From contig NC_072801.1 in the NCBI RefSeq assembly GCF_028583425.1, forward strand, positions 10,250,001 to 10,314,000: a DNA stretch of 64,000 nucleotides. Reading direction: 5' to 3'. Below the pieces are notes generated by a model, which was not told the DNA's origin, did not search any database, and was given only the letters and a program-made list of their open reading frames with translations. Positions 41,501 through 43,772 of the stretch are shown piece after piece. Position numbers and translations under genes: made by a program. Source of the DNA: Eublepharis macularius. Lineage: Eukaryota > Chordata > Lepidosauria > Squamata > Eublepharidae. The first letter of the stretch is position 1. Every line of letters begins with the position of its first letter.

Positions 41501-42806
41501 GACAGCTGCTCCCAAACAGGTGCTCTCTCCTGACGCAAAGGTGGTGCCTCCTAAGCTCTGCCAAGGCACCTCCTTGGCACAGGTGGGAACAGAATGCAAA
41601 CAGTGCCCCCCCCAACCCAAAAGCTGATTCTGGAAGTCAGGATCAGCTTTTGGATTGGGGGGGGGAGATACTGTTCCCCAAAGAAGGGGAGGGCATGTTG
41701 CCTGTGCATCAAACCCAGCTCTGTTAGGAAGCTGTGGCCAAGGCAAGGTACACACCTGAAATGCGCCTGCTTGGCCTGAGTTCACTGTTTTGCTTGTCAG
41801 TCGCCTAGGAGGAAGCTACCCACAGGTATCTTTTTTTTTTCTTTTGAAGCCCCTGTGGATTTAGCTAATGCCAGGCAGACCCCACGGCATCCTCGGGCAC
41901 CAGACTGAGGATGTCTGGGCTACACCATCTAACCCATCATTCCCAGGTGGCCCTGAGAGGGAAAGAGAAGGAAAGTTCACCTGGTCAACTCAGCAAGTGG
42001 GGAACAGAAGCGAAGGGGGACCTTCCCGCACTGAATGGTTGTGCAGGAGAGGGAAATGGGCTGCGGCTGAAATTTGCCACGCAGCCGGGAGGAAAGCAGC
42101 CCTAGTGGCAGAAATTCCTGTTGCCACCCCACTCTTCATCTGCGTTTGCAGCCGGGTCCCTTGATTCCCCAGAACACACACCCCTGCTGCCCTGTAGGGC
42201 ATGCCCCTGGAACTCCCTGCTACAAGGTCAGGAACCAACCAGCCCCAAATCTCCCCTCTGCCAGGAGCGGCTCACCTAGTAGCTTCAGGCTGTTTACATT
42301 ACATCCTGCTAGCCCACCTTACAGGGCTGTGGTCAATTCAAGCAACGAAAGGAAAATCTAAAAGCAAAAGCAAAACCTAAACACGATGCATTCTTAGGAG
42401 CCAGCCAAGCAGCACAAGGAAGCAAGCGGAAGCCTCCAAGCGGGACCGAAACATTTGGAAGCGCGAGAATCGGGTCTAGCAGCACCCACCAGATGTCCCG
42501 GGGATGCGCTTTCCGGAGTCAAAAAGCGCCCTTGCTCCGCTTGCGCTTTCGCGAGCTCATTCCCTGGAAACGTGGCGGGGCTACCAGGTGCCGCCGGACC
42601 CGATCTCGCTCTTCTCCACCAGACCCGCTCGGAACGGAAACATTTGGCCTATCCTATAGCAGCACAGAAGCCGCCGGCGCGACCAGAGGATCGCGGGGAA
42701 GGGCCTCGCGCGGCTCTCCTCTGCTTCCTCCCCGCGGCTTCCAAGGCGGCGTCTCTCACCTGGCATAGCGGGTTTGCTGAAAATCCAGCAGCCTGGAAGC
42801 GAACAT
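335..42806 (-). CDS. MMD2: MMD2 (monocyte to macrophage differentiation associated 2, PAQR10), complete seven-exon coding region
   Basis: The spliced coding sequence is join(42760-42806, 16856-16937, 15448-15608, 13896-13970, 11423-11524, 7242-7311, 335-538) read on the minus strand. It totals 741 nt, or 246 codons plus a stop. Every internal boundary has GT/AG splice sites and the phases fit without a frameshift or stop. PAQR family hallmarks are visible: N-x3-H in [10 protein letters not shown] (exon 2), S-x3-H in STIFH (exon 3) and H-x3-H in AHAIWH (last exon), together with several hydrophobic segments. Known MMD/MMD2 proteins are Golgi multi-pass membrane proteins that influence Ras/ERK signalling; a direct enzymatic activity is inferred from the family. 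MMD2 is preferred over its paralogue MMD because of [31 protein letters not shown] and SMPNT. The introns are loaded with transposons, but the exons look intact and functional. Confidence 0.96.
539..1008. other. Intron 6 sequence with a perfect short hairpin
   Basis: Non-coding intron between MMD2 exon 7 and the inserted gypsy element. The only structure I see is a perfect inverted repeat at 964-978 and 983-997 (15-bp arms, 4-nt spacer), ending about 11 bp before the 5' LTR. Confidence 0.6.
1009..1379 (+). repeat. 5' LTR of the gypsy element
   Basis: Aligns with 6319-7004. The ideal LTR ends TGTCAG...CTGACA survive in the 3' copy; here they have mutated to TTTCAG and CTGATA. A TATA-like CCTATAATTA lies at 1221-1230 and AATAAA at 1304-1309. 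Relative to the 3' LTR this copy lacks about 80 bp just before the TATA-like box. A TGG at 1383-1385, just downstream, could begin a tRNA primer-binding site, but I could not match the tRNA. Confidence 0.9.
1441..2880 (+). pseudogene. Degenerate gag of the gypsy element
   Basis: A gag-like reading frame begins with ATG at 1441 and returns to the same frame at 2005-2880 after frame disruptions between about 1650 and 2000. In-frame stops interrupt it near 2230 and 2278. A retrotransposon capsid-type region spans about 2005-2500. A CCHC zinc knuckle (C-x2-C-x4-H-x4-C) occupies 2626-2667, followed by a Lys/Glu-rich tail ending at 2880. In the intact family Gag packages element RNA into particles. 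This copy cannot produce a full protein. Confidence 0.88.
2890..4905 (+). pseudogene. Degenerate pol of the gypsy element: protease, reverse transcriptase, RNase H
   Basis: The protease-like region lies at about 2950-3300. Reverse transcriptase follows from about 3540, with recognisable blocks such as [31 protein letters not shown] and LDFLGYQI. The catalytic box that normally reads Y-[LV]-D-D is Tyr-Leu-Asn-Asn at 3937-3948, so both metal-binding aspartates are lost. RNase H runs at about 4380-4780 (VDASD near 4410, TDHKNLEAL near 4620, ADALL near 4750). In-frame stops occur at about 4015, 4375 and 4531, and the frame changes between 3300 and 3780. Confidence 0.9.
4859..6291 (+). pseudogene. 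Degenerate integrase with C-terminal chromodomain of the gypsy element
   Basis: The HHCC zinc-binding region shows [10 protein letters not shown] then NCQVC (about 5040-5145). Catalytic DDE residues remain recognisable in [13 protein letters not shown] (about 5280), SDGG (about 5407) and GQTERVNQ (about 5505). The frame shifts near 5415 and again before 5818. A tandem duplication of about 36 bp lies at about 5982-6050. The end (about 6100-6260) reads as a chromodomain, with [10 protein letters not shown] then FYLIQWVHF and VEWVRASDV. Chromodomains guide integration of chromoviruses. A G-rich polypurine tract lies at about 6292-6316. Confidence 0.9.
6319..7004 (+). repeat. 3' LTR of the gypsy element, interrupted by a MITE
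   Basis: Starts TGTCAG and ends CTGACA, a perfect 6-bp inverted terminal pair. It matches the 5' LTR but keeps about 80 bp that the 5' copy lost. The polyadenylation signal is mutated to AATAGA after the MITE. A hAT MITE (6683-6907) with target duplication TTGATACT splits it. Confidence 0.92.
6683..6907. mobile_element. hAT-type palindromic MITE, copy 1 (inside the 3' LTR)
   Basis: Termini CAGGGCTTTTTTTC... and ...AAAAAAAGCCCTG, with a perfect 8-bp target duplication TTGATACT at 6675-6682 and 6908-6915. The uninterrupted site is preserved in the 5' LTR, which proves the insertion. The inner arms around CCGCCCCCTGATCTCCAGAC are inverted copies of each other. No coding capacity. An 8-bp duplication with CAGGG ends is typical of hAT transposons. 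Confidence 0.95.
7242..7311 (-). CDS. MMD2: MMD2 exon 6
   Basis: Completes the codon for residue 156 and encodes residues 157-179, a hydrophobic segment beginning [15 protein letters not shown]. The donor is ATG|GTAAGT (7236-7241 on plus) and the acceptor CCTAG at 7312-7316. Exon length is 70 nt. The gypsy 3' LTR ends only 237 bp from this donor. Confidence 0.96.
7337..7510 (+). repeat. tRNA-derived SINE fragment
   Basis: Begins near GCAGTGTGGTATAGTAGTCA and continues through a B-box-like 'caggctcaaatttta' stretch, the head of a common squamate tRNA-derived SINE. Eroded and without a clear tail. Confidence 0.6.
7511..8166. other. Intron 5 sequence, nothing recognised
   Basis: No exon, RNA gene or identifiable repeat recognised. 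It contains a purine-rich tract at about 7855-7915. Short open frames here carry no family signature. Confidence 0.5.
8179..8424. mobile_element. Penelope-like element terminal repeats in inverted arrangement
   Basis: A PLE terminal segment on the minus strand (about 8188-8345) is followed by part of the same segment on the plus strand (about 8370-8420). The insertion is flanked by a 12-bp direct repeat ACAATCTGGTTA. It carries a minus-strand hammerhead-like motif (8265-8305). The same segment recurs at 10380-10535 at the end of a PLE with a recognisable GIY-YIG domain, which assigns the family. Confidence 0.8.
8265..8305 (-). ncRNA. Hammerhead-ribozyme-like motif in PLE terminal repeat
   Basis: On the minus strand: stem I 5' strand CCU, core CUGAAGA, hairpin GCCAGC/GCUGGC, then GAAAC, GUC and stem I 3' strand AGG. 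Spacing fits a hammerhead with a minimal two-base-pair stem III. One extra U sits between the core and stem II. PLEs are known to encode hammerhead motifs; activity here is untested. Confidence 0.6.
8425..8627. other. Intron 5 sequence, nothing recognised
   Basis: Short unannotated intron stretch between a PLE and a LINE; no structure noticed. Confidence 0.5.
8641..9440 (+). mobile_element. 5'-truncated non-LTR retrotransposon (LINE), 3' end
   Basis: Flanked by a perfect 13-bp target duplication TCTGCTTCCGGTA (8628-8640 and 9441-9453). An open frame at 8846-9253 encodes a LINE C-terminus with a Cys/His cluster (CICG...HYLLYC), followed by an A/T-rich 3' UTR ending near CAATAAACTCTG. The clade is uncertain; an I/Vingi-like or related group is possible. 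Confidence 0.8.
9646..10535 (+). mobile_element. 5'-truncated Penelope-like element with GIY-YIG endonuclease
   Basis: The frame at about 9780-10130 reads as the C-terminal part of a PLE protein, including [20 protein letters not shown], the GIY-YIG nuclease core, and an EH pair. It ends in the terminal repeat at 10380-10535. The flanking 13-mers CATCACCCAATGA (9633-9645) and CATCGCCCAATGA (10536-10548) are a target duplication with one mismatch. Broken 5' end, so inactive. Confidence 0.88.
10414..10454 (+). ncRNA. Degenerate hammerhead-ribozyme-like motif
   Basis: Same layout as the motif at 17771-17811, but stem II is eroded (GCCAAU against GCUGGC) and GAAAC is now GAAAU. It marks the PLE terminal repeat; probably inactive. 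Confidence 0.5.
10549..11422. other. Intron 5 sequence with a short palindromic repeat
   Basis: An imperfect inverted repeat at about 10765-10850 contains ACTCTTCTAAGTC-like and GATTTAGAAGGGT-like arms and ends TTAGGATTGC. It resembles a widespread small reptile interspersed repeat. Otherwise nothing recognised. Confidence 0.5.
11423..11524 (-). CDS. MMD2: MMD2 exon 5
   Basis: Completes the Trp-122 codon and runs to the first two bases of codon 156: [15 protein letters not shown] then [18 protein letters not shown]. Acceptor CCCAG and donor GTGAGT are intact. 102 nt. The sequence is close to mammalian MMD2. Confidence 0.97.
11840..12005 (-). repeat. tRNA-derived SINE, minus orientation
   Basis: Read on the minus strand it has a tRNA-like head (gtgtagccgttaa...gaatcctcac) and the conserved body that includes an AAAATGG-type region. 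A purine tract has expanded inside. Eroded. Confidence 0.55.
12100..12540. mobile_element. Unclassified 430-bp inverted-repeat element, copy 1
   Basis: Ends are inverted: TCTCTCTACACGAGACG at left and TGTCTCATGTAGAGA at right. The body contains two inverted arms (ATGTTAGCCAGG... and ...GGCTAACATTGCATC). Copies recur at 20948-21385 and, in reverse orientation, at 44305-44760. Non-coding, probably a DNA-transposon MITE; the target duplication is not clear to me. Confidence 0.65.
12541..12910. other. Intron 4 sequence, nothing recognised
   Basis: No exon or recognisable repeat. Short open frames overlap pyrimidine-rich sequence and have no family signature. Confidence 0.45.
12914..13200. mobile_element. 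Harbinger-like palindromic MITE (about 287 bp)
   Basis: Two arms of about 95-100 bp (12914-13015 and 13107-13200) are imperfect inverted copies, beginning GGCCTTTT and ending AAAAGGCC. A TTT triplet flanks each side, consistent with a 3-bp target duplication. The GGCC terminus and 3-bp duplication match the elements at 21671 and 25469. Confidence 0.65.
13457..13712. mobile_element. hAT-type palindromic MITE, copy 2
   Basis: Perfect 8-bp target duplication GGTATGCT (13449-13456 and 13713-13720). The end beginning ...TTTTGGGAAAAGAGG comes first. Lies 183 bp from MMD2 exon 4. Long inverted inner arms. Confidence 0.93.
13896..13970 (-). CDS. MMD2: MMD2 exon 4
   Basis: Completes codon 97 and encodes residues 98-121: [18 protein letters not shown] then AASYAP. 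Acceptor CTGCAG and donor GTGAGT flank it. 75 nt. It is bracketed by two MITE copies in opposite orientation (13457-13712 and 14774-15029). Confidence 0.97.
13971..14773. other. Intron 3 sequence with a (GA)n microsatellite and a repeat fragment
   Basis: A (GA)n run lies at about 14551-14581. A partial copy of the 430-bp inverted-repeat element brackets it (about 14508-14720, from AATCTCTCTACATGAGATG to a CTCTGTCAATTCCCAG-like stretch). Nothing else recognised. Confidence 0.6.
14774..15029. mobile_element. hAT-type palindromic MITE, copy 3
   Basis: Perfect 8-bp target duplication CTAATATC (14766-14773 and 15030-15037). It is in the opposite orientation to copy 2, the GGAACGAGGTGGAACGG-type end coming first. 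The inner arms are near-perfect inverted repeats around a short GC-rich loop. Confidence 0.94.
15038..15447. other. Intron 3 sequence with a G-rich tract
   Basis: A G-rich run at about 15199-15232 has several G-triplets and could form a G-quadruplex. No other feature recognised. Confidence 0.5.
15448..15608 (-). CDS. MMD2: MMD2 exon 3
   Basis: Encodes residues 44-96 and two bases of codon 97: [39 protein letters not shown] and [14 protein letters not shown]. It carries the PAQR S-x3-H motif (STIFH). Acceptor TTCTAG, donor GTAACA. 161 nt. Confidence 0.97.
15609..16855. repeat. Intron 2 with tRNA-derived SINE fragments
   Basis: A minus-strand SINE lies at about 15950-16085, with a tRNA-like head ending GAGGCTCAGCGGCAGAATG when read in reverse. 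A plus-strand SINE lies at about 16535-16720 (GCTGTAGCTCAGTGGG A box, GGTTCTGCATCC B-box-like). Another minus-strand body is at about 16240-16430. These are SINEs, not tRNA genes. The rest is unannotated. Confidence 0.6.
16856..16937 (-). CDS. MMD2: MMD2 exon 2
   Basis: Completes Arg-16 and encodes residues 17-43: [17 protein letters not shown] then [10 protein letters not shown]. It contains the N-x3-H signature of the PAQR family. Acceptor TTTAAG, donor GTGAGT. 82 nt. Confidence 0.97.
16938..17500. other. Intron 1 sequence, nothing recognised
   Basis: No exon or repeat recognised apart from a short T-run near 17405-17414. Confidence 0.5.
17688..17728 (-). ncRNA. Hammerhead-ribozyme-like motif (minus arm of dimer)
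   Basis: Reverse-complement twin of the motif at 17771-17811, with all core bases conserved: CUGAAGA, GAAAC, GUC and the CCU/AGG stem I. Confidence 0.65.
17771..17811 (+). ncRNA. Hammerhead-ribozyme-like motif (plus arm of dimer)
   Basis: CCU (17771-17773) pairs with AGG (17809-17811). The core CUGAAGA is 17774-17780. The 6-bp stem GCCAGC/GCUGGC is 17782-17787 with 17795-17800. GAAA at 17801-17804 is followed by CGUC. ACGU gives a minimal, self-complementary stem III, as in hammerheads that work as dimers. U17781 is an extra base at the foot of stem II. Confidence 0.65.
19053..19748 (+). mobile_element. Solo LTR, itself interrupted by a MITE
   Basis: Starts TGTTGG and ends CTAACA (inverted TGTT/AACA ends), with 5-bp target duplication CATTG (19048-19052 and 19749-19753). 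AATAAA lies at about 19684. The MITE at 19136-19485 splits it. No internal retroviral genes, so this is a solo LTR left by recombination. Confidence 0.75.
19136..19485. mobile_element. Palindromic MITE with 5-bp target duplication (AGCCAAGCTAC family), copy 1
   Basis: Ends AGCCAAGCTACAAGTGA and its inverse, with target duplication CTTAG (19131-19135 and 19486-19490). The arms are inverted, and an internal inverted pair surrounds a GC-rich centre (19300-19360). Family members at 34911 and 59716. Confidence 0.85.
20061..20215 (+). mobile_element. PLE-type terminal repeat fragment (CATAAGCTTTCGAGAA family)
   Basis: Contains CTGACGA, a GAGA...TCTC hairpin and GAAAGCTTATGC (20078-20115), then the conserved tail to CTAACTCCTCTGGATC. 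Same family as 24260-24640, 29437-29773 and 31891-32142, where 12-bp target duplications and inverted dimers suggest a Penelope-like origin. Confidence 0.6.
20216..20947. other. Intron 1 sequence, mostly unrecognised
   Basis: About 20235-20300 has a weak match to the TAGGGTTGCCAGC hAT family (TCAGTTGTAATTCCGG stretch). Otherwise nothing recognised. Confidence 0.4.
20948..21385. mobile_element. Unclassified 430-bp inverted-repeat element, copy 2
   Basis: The best preserved copy. Ends GAGTCTCTCTACACGAGACA and its near-exact inverse at about 21357-21382. The body matches 12100-12540 closely, including GAGGTTATAATGGGCTGAAG. Confidence 0.7.
21671..21882. mobile_element. Perfect 212-bp CpG-rich palindrome, Harbinger-like MITE
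   Basis: By eye, the two 106-bp arms are exact reverse complements with no spacer (centre GACGTC). Ends GGCCGTTTCCAGACGGCC and inverse, with 3-bp target duplication CAT (21668-21670 and 21883-21885). CpG is extraordinarily frequent and has not decayed. The 3-bp duplication and related copies at 25469, 50693 and 52099 suggest a PIF/Harbinger-type element. Confidence 0.85.
21886..22253. other. Intron 1 sequence with homopolymer tracts
   Basis: A T-rich run near 22093-22103 and a G-run near 22138-22156. No gene or repeat family recognised. Confidence 0.5.
22265..22563 (+). mobile_element. Sauria-type tRNA-derived SINE, full length
   Basis: tRNA-like head (GAGCCCCGTGGTGCAG, then a GTTCGATCC B box), the conserved central block AGATGACTGGGAAAGGCAAT and a tail with CTTGCACAGGGGACTGCC. 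An 11-bp target duplication TGCTTTTAGAA flanks it (22254-22264 and 22564-22574). Sauria SINEs are squamate elements thought to use Bov-B LINE machinery. Confidence 0.88.
22690..22900 (-). repeat. tRNA-derived SINE, minus orientation
   Basis: Read in reverse it has a tRNA-like head (GCATGCGGCAAATCCTGGGT) and a body containing GTGACTGCCCATCAGAGCC, shared with SINE fragments near 16620. Eroded. Confidence 0.55.
22965..23070 (+). repeat. PLE-like terminal repeat fragment
   Basis: Contains CGAAAGCTTATGCCTTGG, GGGGCTACTGGACTCAAAT and CAGACCAACACGGCTACCC, matching the 3' portion of the CGAAAGCTTATG repeat family seen elsewhere in the window. Confidence 0.5.
23166..23577. mobile_element. hAT-type MITE, copy 4, long form (412 bp)
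   Basis: Perfect 8-bp target duplication TCTAGGAC (23158-23165 and 23578-23585). It holds extra internal sequence not in short copies (about 23225-23350), shared with copies 9 and 10. These longer copies are probably closer to the progenitor. Confidence 0.93.
23578..24250. other. Intron 1 sequence, nothing recognised
   Basis: Several overlapping short open frames, none with a recognisable domain. An A-run lies at 24121-24134. Confidence 0.45.
24260..24645 (-). mobile_element. PLE-type terminal repeat with a five-unit 52-bp tandem array
   Basis: Five units of exactly 52 bp (24303-24354, 24355-24406, 24407-24458, 24459-24510, 24511-24562) start AACTTTATTGTAGCATAAGC. A reverse-facing tail ends TAACTTCTCTGGATC near 24640. 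On the minus strand each unit places a CUGANGA-like core before a GAGA/UCUC hairpin and GAAA (AAAA-type in units with TTTCAAGAA). Unit 2 has an exact CUGAUGA. Confidence 0.75.
24966..25210. mobile_element. hAT-type palindromic MITE, copy 5
   Basis: Perfect 8-bp target duplication ATAAAGCT (24958-24965 and 25211-25218). Short form with a loop near 25088. Confidence 0.94.
25469..25596. mobile_element. CpG-rich palindromic Harbinger-like MITE (128 bp)
   Basis: Ends GGCCGATTCCAGACGGCC and inverse, with 3-bp target duplication CTA (25466-25468 and 25597-25599). It is a shorter, slightly decayed relative of 21671-21882: some CpGs here have become TpG/CpA. Confidence 0.85.
25856..27549 (-). mobile_element. 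Sauria-type SINE split by a Penelope-like element
   Basis: Minus-orientation SINE in two pieces, 25856-26080 (tail and body) and 27477-27549 (tRNA-like head). A 15-bp target duplication CTTCCTGTCTCATTA flanks the whole (25841-25855 and 27550-27564). The pieces join at the PLE insertion site, proving the nesting order. Confidence 0.88.
26081..27476 (+). mobile_element. 5'-truncated Penelope-like element with GIY-YIG domain
   Basis: A 12-bp target duplication CAGGATAAAACT (26069-26080 and 27477-27488) lies within the SINE. The open frame 26080-26737 encodes the C-terminal part of a PLE protein of about 215 residues without a stop, including [10 protein letters not shown], the GIY-YIG core [20 protein letters not shown], and [12 protein letters not shown] near the end. 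A 3' UTR of about 740 bp follows. The sequence differs from the PLE at 9646, so it is a second lineage. The reverse transcriptase is missing. Confidence 0.9.
27703..27810 (+). repeat. PLE-type terminal repeat fragment with hammerhead-like core
   Basis: CUGAAGA at 27716-27722, hairpin GUGAG/CUCAC (27724-27728 with 27735-27739), GAAA at 27740-27743, then TCTTATAGGTGCTTCTGGAC. Related to 30278-30456. Confidence 0.6.
27919..28150. mobile_element. hAT-type palindromic MITE, copy 6
   Basis: Perfect 8-bp target duplication GCTATTAC (27911-27918 and 28151-28158). One of the shortest hairpin loops in the family (near 28032). Confidence 0.94.
28159..29029. other. Intron 1 sequence with a SINE remnant
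   Basis: A minus-orientation tRNA-SINE remnant lies at about 28200-28300 (GGGATTTGAACCAGGATGG). The remainder is unrecognised; short open frames have no domain signature. Confidence 0.45.
29030..29256. mobile_element. hAT-type element with TAGGGTTGCCAGC termini, copy 1
   Basis: Begins near GGGTTTCCAGCCTCCAGGTAG and ends GGAGCTGGCAACCCTA, the inverse arrangement of the copy at 35227-35454. Target duplication unclear here. Confidence 0.7.
29437..29773. mobile_element. PLE-type repeat: three tandem 52-bp units plus inverted copy
   Basis: Three tandem units (29474-29525, 29526-29577, 29578-29629) are followed by an inverted copy to 29773. The flanking 12-mers ACTCCATATCAA (29425-29436) and ACTCCTTATCAA (29774-29785) form a target duplication with one mismatch. 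Confidence 0.75.
29786..30265. other. Intron 1 sequence, nothing recognised
   Basis: No gene, RNA or repeat recognised. Confidence 0.45.
30278..30456. mobile_element. PLE-type terminal repeat, inverted dimer
   Basis: Starts with AGGTAGCCGTGTTAGTCTG and folds back at AAGAGCAAGAGTCC against GGACTCTTGCTCTT. Flanked by TACACTCTTTAT (30266-30277) and TACACTCTATAT (30457-30468), a 12-bp duplication with one mismatch. Confidence 0.7.
30644..31142. mobile_element. hAT-type non-autonomous element (CAGYGATGGCGAACC termini)
   Basis: Ends CAGCGATGGCGAACCT and AGGTTCGCCATCACTG. 8-bp duplication GACTCGAG/GACTGGAG (30636-30643 and 31143-31150, one mismatch). A (GA)n tract lies at about 30964-30990. About 499 bp, no open frame of note. 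Confidence 0.85.
31151..31878. other. Intron 1 sequence, nothing recognised
   Basis: Unannotated, apart from an eroded repeat tail near 31845-31890 ending GGTAACTCTGCTTAGGAT. Confidence 0.45.
31891..32142. mobile_element. PLE-type terminal repeat, inverted dimer with 12-bp target duplication
   Basis: A minus-facing copy (31895-32056) meets a plus-facing copy (32060-32135). Flanked by a perfect TCTGCTTAGGAT duplication (31879-31890 and 32143-32154). The long duplication and dimer layout match the PLE dimer at 17603-17862. Confidence 0.78.
32155..33225. other. Intron 1 sequence with a LINE 3' tail
   Basis: About 32925-32992 is a short CR1/L2-type LINE 3' end (TTGCGGGGAGGGCGGAATAG followed by (AAAT)n). 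Otherwise nothing recognised. Confidence 0.5.
33233..33340. repeat. PLE-type terminal repeat fragment
   Basis: AAGATTCGAGTCCAATAGCACC folds back on TTTCTGGACTCAAACCTTGC, then CAGACCAACATGGCTAACC. It matches the ends of the inverted-dimer family. Confidence 0.55.
33423..33645. mobile_element. hAT-type palindromic MITE, copy 7
   Basis: 8-bp duplication GTCCTTGC/GTCCTCGC (33415-33422 and 33646-33653, one mismatch). One inner arm is shortened. Confidence 0.92.
33740..33833 (-). repeat. PLE-type terminal repeat fragment, single unit
   Basis: One copy of the 52-bp unit (AACTTTATTGTAGCATAAGC to GTCAGATGC) with its AGTAAAGAGTCCAGTAGCAT leader. Confidence 0.6.
33834..34905. other. Intron 1 sequence, nothing recognised
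   Basis: Overlapping short open frames on both strands, none with a recognisable domain. Confidence 0.4.
34911..35105. mobile_element. Palindromic MITE with 5-bp target duplication, copy 2
   Basis: Ends GGCCAAGCTACAAGTGACGA and inverse, target duplication CAGAG (34906-34910 and 35106-35110). The body is a nested palindrome made of CACTTGCCCTCCACTTGC-like blocks. Confidence 0.87.
35227..35454. mobile_element. hAT-type element with TAGGGTTGCCAGC termini, copy 2
   Basis: Ends TAGGGTTGCCAGCTCC and GGAGGCTGGCAACCCTA, with perfect 8-bp target duplication CTCATGCT (35219-35226 and 35455-35462). This defines the boundaries of the family. Confidence 0.9.
35782..35862 (-). repeat. CR1 LINE 3' end
   Basis: AGAATCATAGAATCATAGAG followed by TTGGAAGGGGCCATACAGAC and CATCTAGTCCAAC, the reverse complement of the classic amniote CR1 3' terminus with its short ATTCTATGAT-type repeat. 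Confidence 0.8.
35863..39220. other. Intron 1, low-repeat stretch
   Basis: The longest stretch of intron 1 without a recognised transposon. No exon of MMD2 or another gene was found. A/T-rich around 38300-38580. Enhancers could lie here, but the sequence alone does not show them. Confidence 0.4.
39229..39419. mobile_element. hAT-type palindromic MITE, copy 8
   Basis: Perfect 8-bp target duplication GCCTTAAC (39221-39228 and 39420-39427). The centre is deleted so the two CCGCCCCCTGATCTC-type arms nearly abut; the shortest copy (191 bp). Confidence 0.94.
39930..40535 (+). mobile_element. CR1/L2-like LINE 3' end
   Basis: The C-terminal peptide region (CGGGCTTTCTCTGTGGTGGC, then TGGAATGGCCTGCC) is followed by a 3' UTR and tail GGTGGACTATAAATGACATA and a (TAAG)n/(AAAT)n run. 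The same 3' UTR is reversed at 62445-62700. Confidence 0.7.
40560..40700 (-). repeat. tRNA-derived SINE, minus orientation
   Basis: Reverse read gives a tRNA-like head (GGTGTAGAGGTTAGAGTGTC) and the body GCTGGGAGGATAAAGTG. Confidence 0.65.
40701..42449. other. Proximal intron 1, nothing recognised
   Basis: Contains G-runs at about 41060-41075 and 41338-41355 and an inverted pair near 41610-41660 (CCCAACCCAAAAGCTGATTC against GATCAGCTTTTGGATTGGGG). No gene recognised. Confidence 0.45.
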
Positions 42807-43650
42807 CGCGGCCCTTCCATGGGCAGCCAGCCTGGGCAGCGGGCGGGCCGGGGGCGCGGGCCGGGGGCAGGGGCAGGGCCGGGGGCAGGGGCGGCTCCGC
42901 CACGCCCGCGGCTCCGGCAAGGGGCTGGCGAGCGGGGCGCTCCGCGAGCCACTTCAGCCGCTCCTGCCCGGGCTCCGGCGGCAGGCATGGGGAGGCGGGC
43001 GGGCGGGCGCGCAGCCGGGGCCAGGGGCGCTCCGCGGCGCGCAGGGGAGCGCGGGCGGGCGCGTTGGCATTGGCATTGGCATTGGGCCCGCGGCGGCCCC
43101 AGAAACGTGCCCGGTGGCCCGGCGGAGCCAACGGCCGCCCGGCCCGCGCGGGGCTAAAAATACCCGCGTCTGCCGGCGGGGCTCAAGTGGCCGCGCGCTG
43201 GGCGGGGGCGGCGGAGCGAGGGGCCGCGGGGAGCCTCCCGGGCGCGGGGCTGGCCACCGGCTGCCGCCTTGCTCGGGAGCCGCGCTCGCCGCCCGCGCAG
43301 CCCCTGCCTGCCGAGAGAGGCCCCGCCCGGCGCCCCCTTCGGAAAGACGCCGGCGGACCTCGGGAGAAAGCCGGGCGACTTACTTCTGAGTACACTGGCG
43401 GAGGCGCCCGGCTGCGTGGAGAGGCTCGGGCTGGTTTGCTTGGGAGGAAGCCCTGCTGCGCTCGGGGGAGGGCTTCCCTCCCCGAGGAAATGCGCTGCGA
43501 AGACGACCGTAGCCCGGCGCCTGCTTCTGGAGGCACGCTTCCTCCCAGGAAAAGTCCATGGCGTGCACGGCCGGGCGAGCTCCGGATCGTGGCCCTGCAG
43601 TCCGATGCTGTGCGCGCGACCTCAGAAACCAGCGTGTGCTGAGCTCAGTG
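42450..43650 (-). promoter_or_regulatory. MMD2: CpG island promoter and 5' UTR region of MMD2
   Basis: A GC-dense, CpG-rich stretch spans the first coding exon, as expected for a vertebrate CpG-island promoter. There are many G/C-box-like runs (for example 42840-42900) and a short GGCATT repeat at about 43066-43088. A CTAAAAATAC box at about 43154-43163 resembles an MEF2 site, with one mismatch. The transcription start is not visible from sequence. Minus-strand ATG codons upstream of the MMD2 start exist, notably at 42820. Confidence 0.8.
42760..42806 (-). CDS. MMD2: MMD2 exon 1 coding part (start codon)
   Basis: ATG at 42804-42806. Encodes [15 protein letters not shown] plus two bases of Arg-16, matching the start of known MMD2. 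Donor CCAG|GTGAGA. G at -3 gives a favourable start context. Confidence 0.95.
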
Positions 43651-43772
43651 ATGCCCACGGTCTGCTGCACGCTCTGCCCGGCAGCCTGGCATGCTTTTCG
43701 GCCAGGTCTGTAAGAGAAATCCACACGCGCTCCCGCCCCCCCCCCATCCCCGCTTCTTAACTTAAGTAAGGA
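43651..43772. other. Flank of the CpG island
   Basis: Short stretch between the island and MITE copy 9; a C-run lies at 43737-43745. Confidence 0.4.

Noticed and set aside
41438..41785. Overlapping open frames on both strands upstream of the CpG island
   Set aside because: No splice-supported or domain-supported reading; consistent with chance frames in moderately GC-rich intron sequence.
42455..43642. 395-codon open frame on the plus strand through the CpG island
   Set aside because: GC-rich sequence has few stop codons. The translation is Arg/Ala/Gly/Pro-rich low complexity with no family signature, and it lies antisense to MMD2 exon 1.
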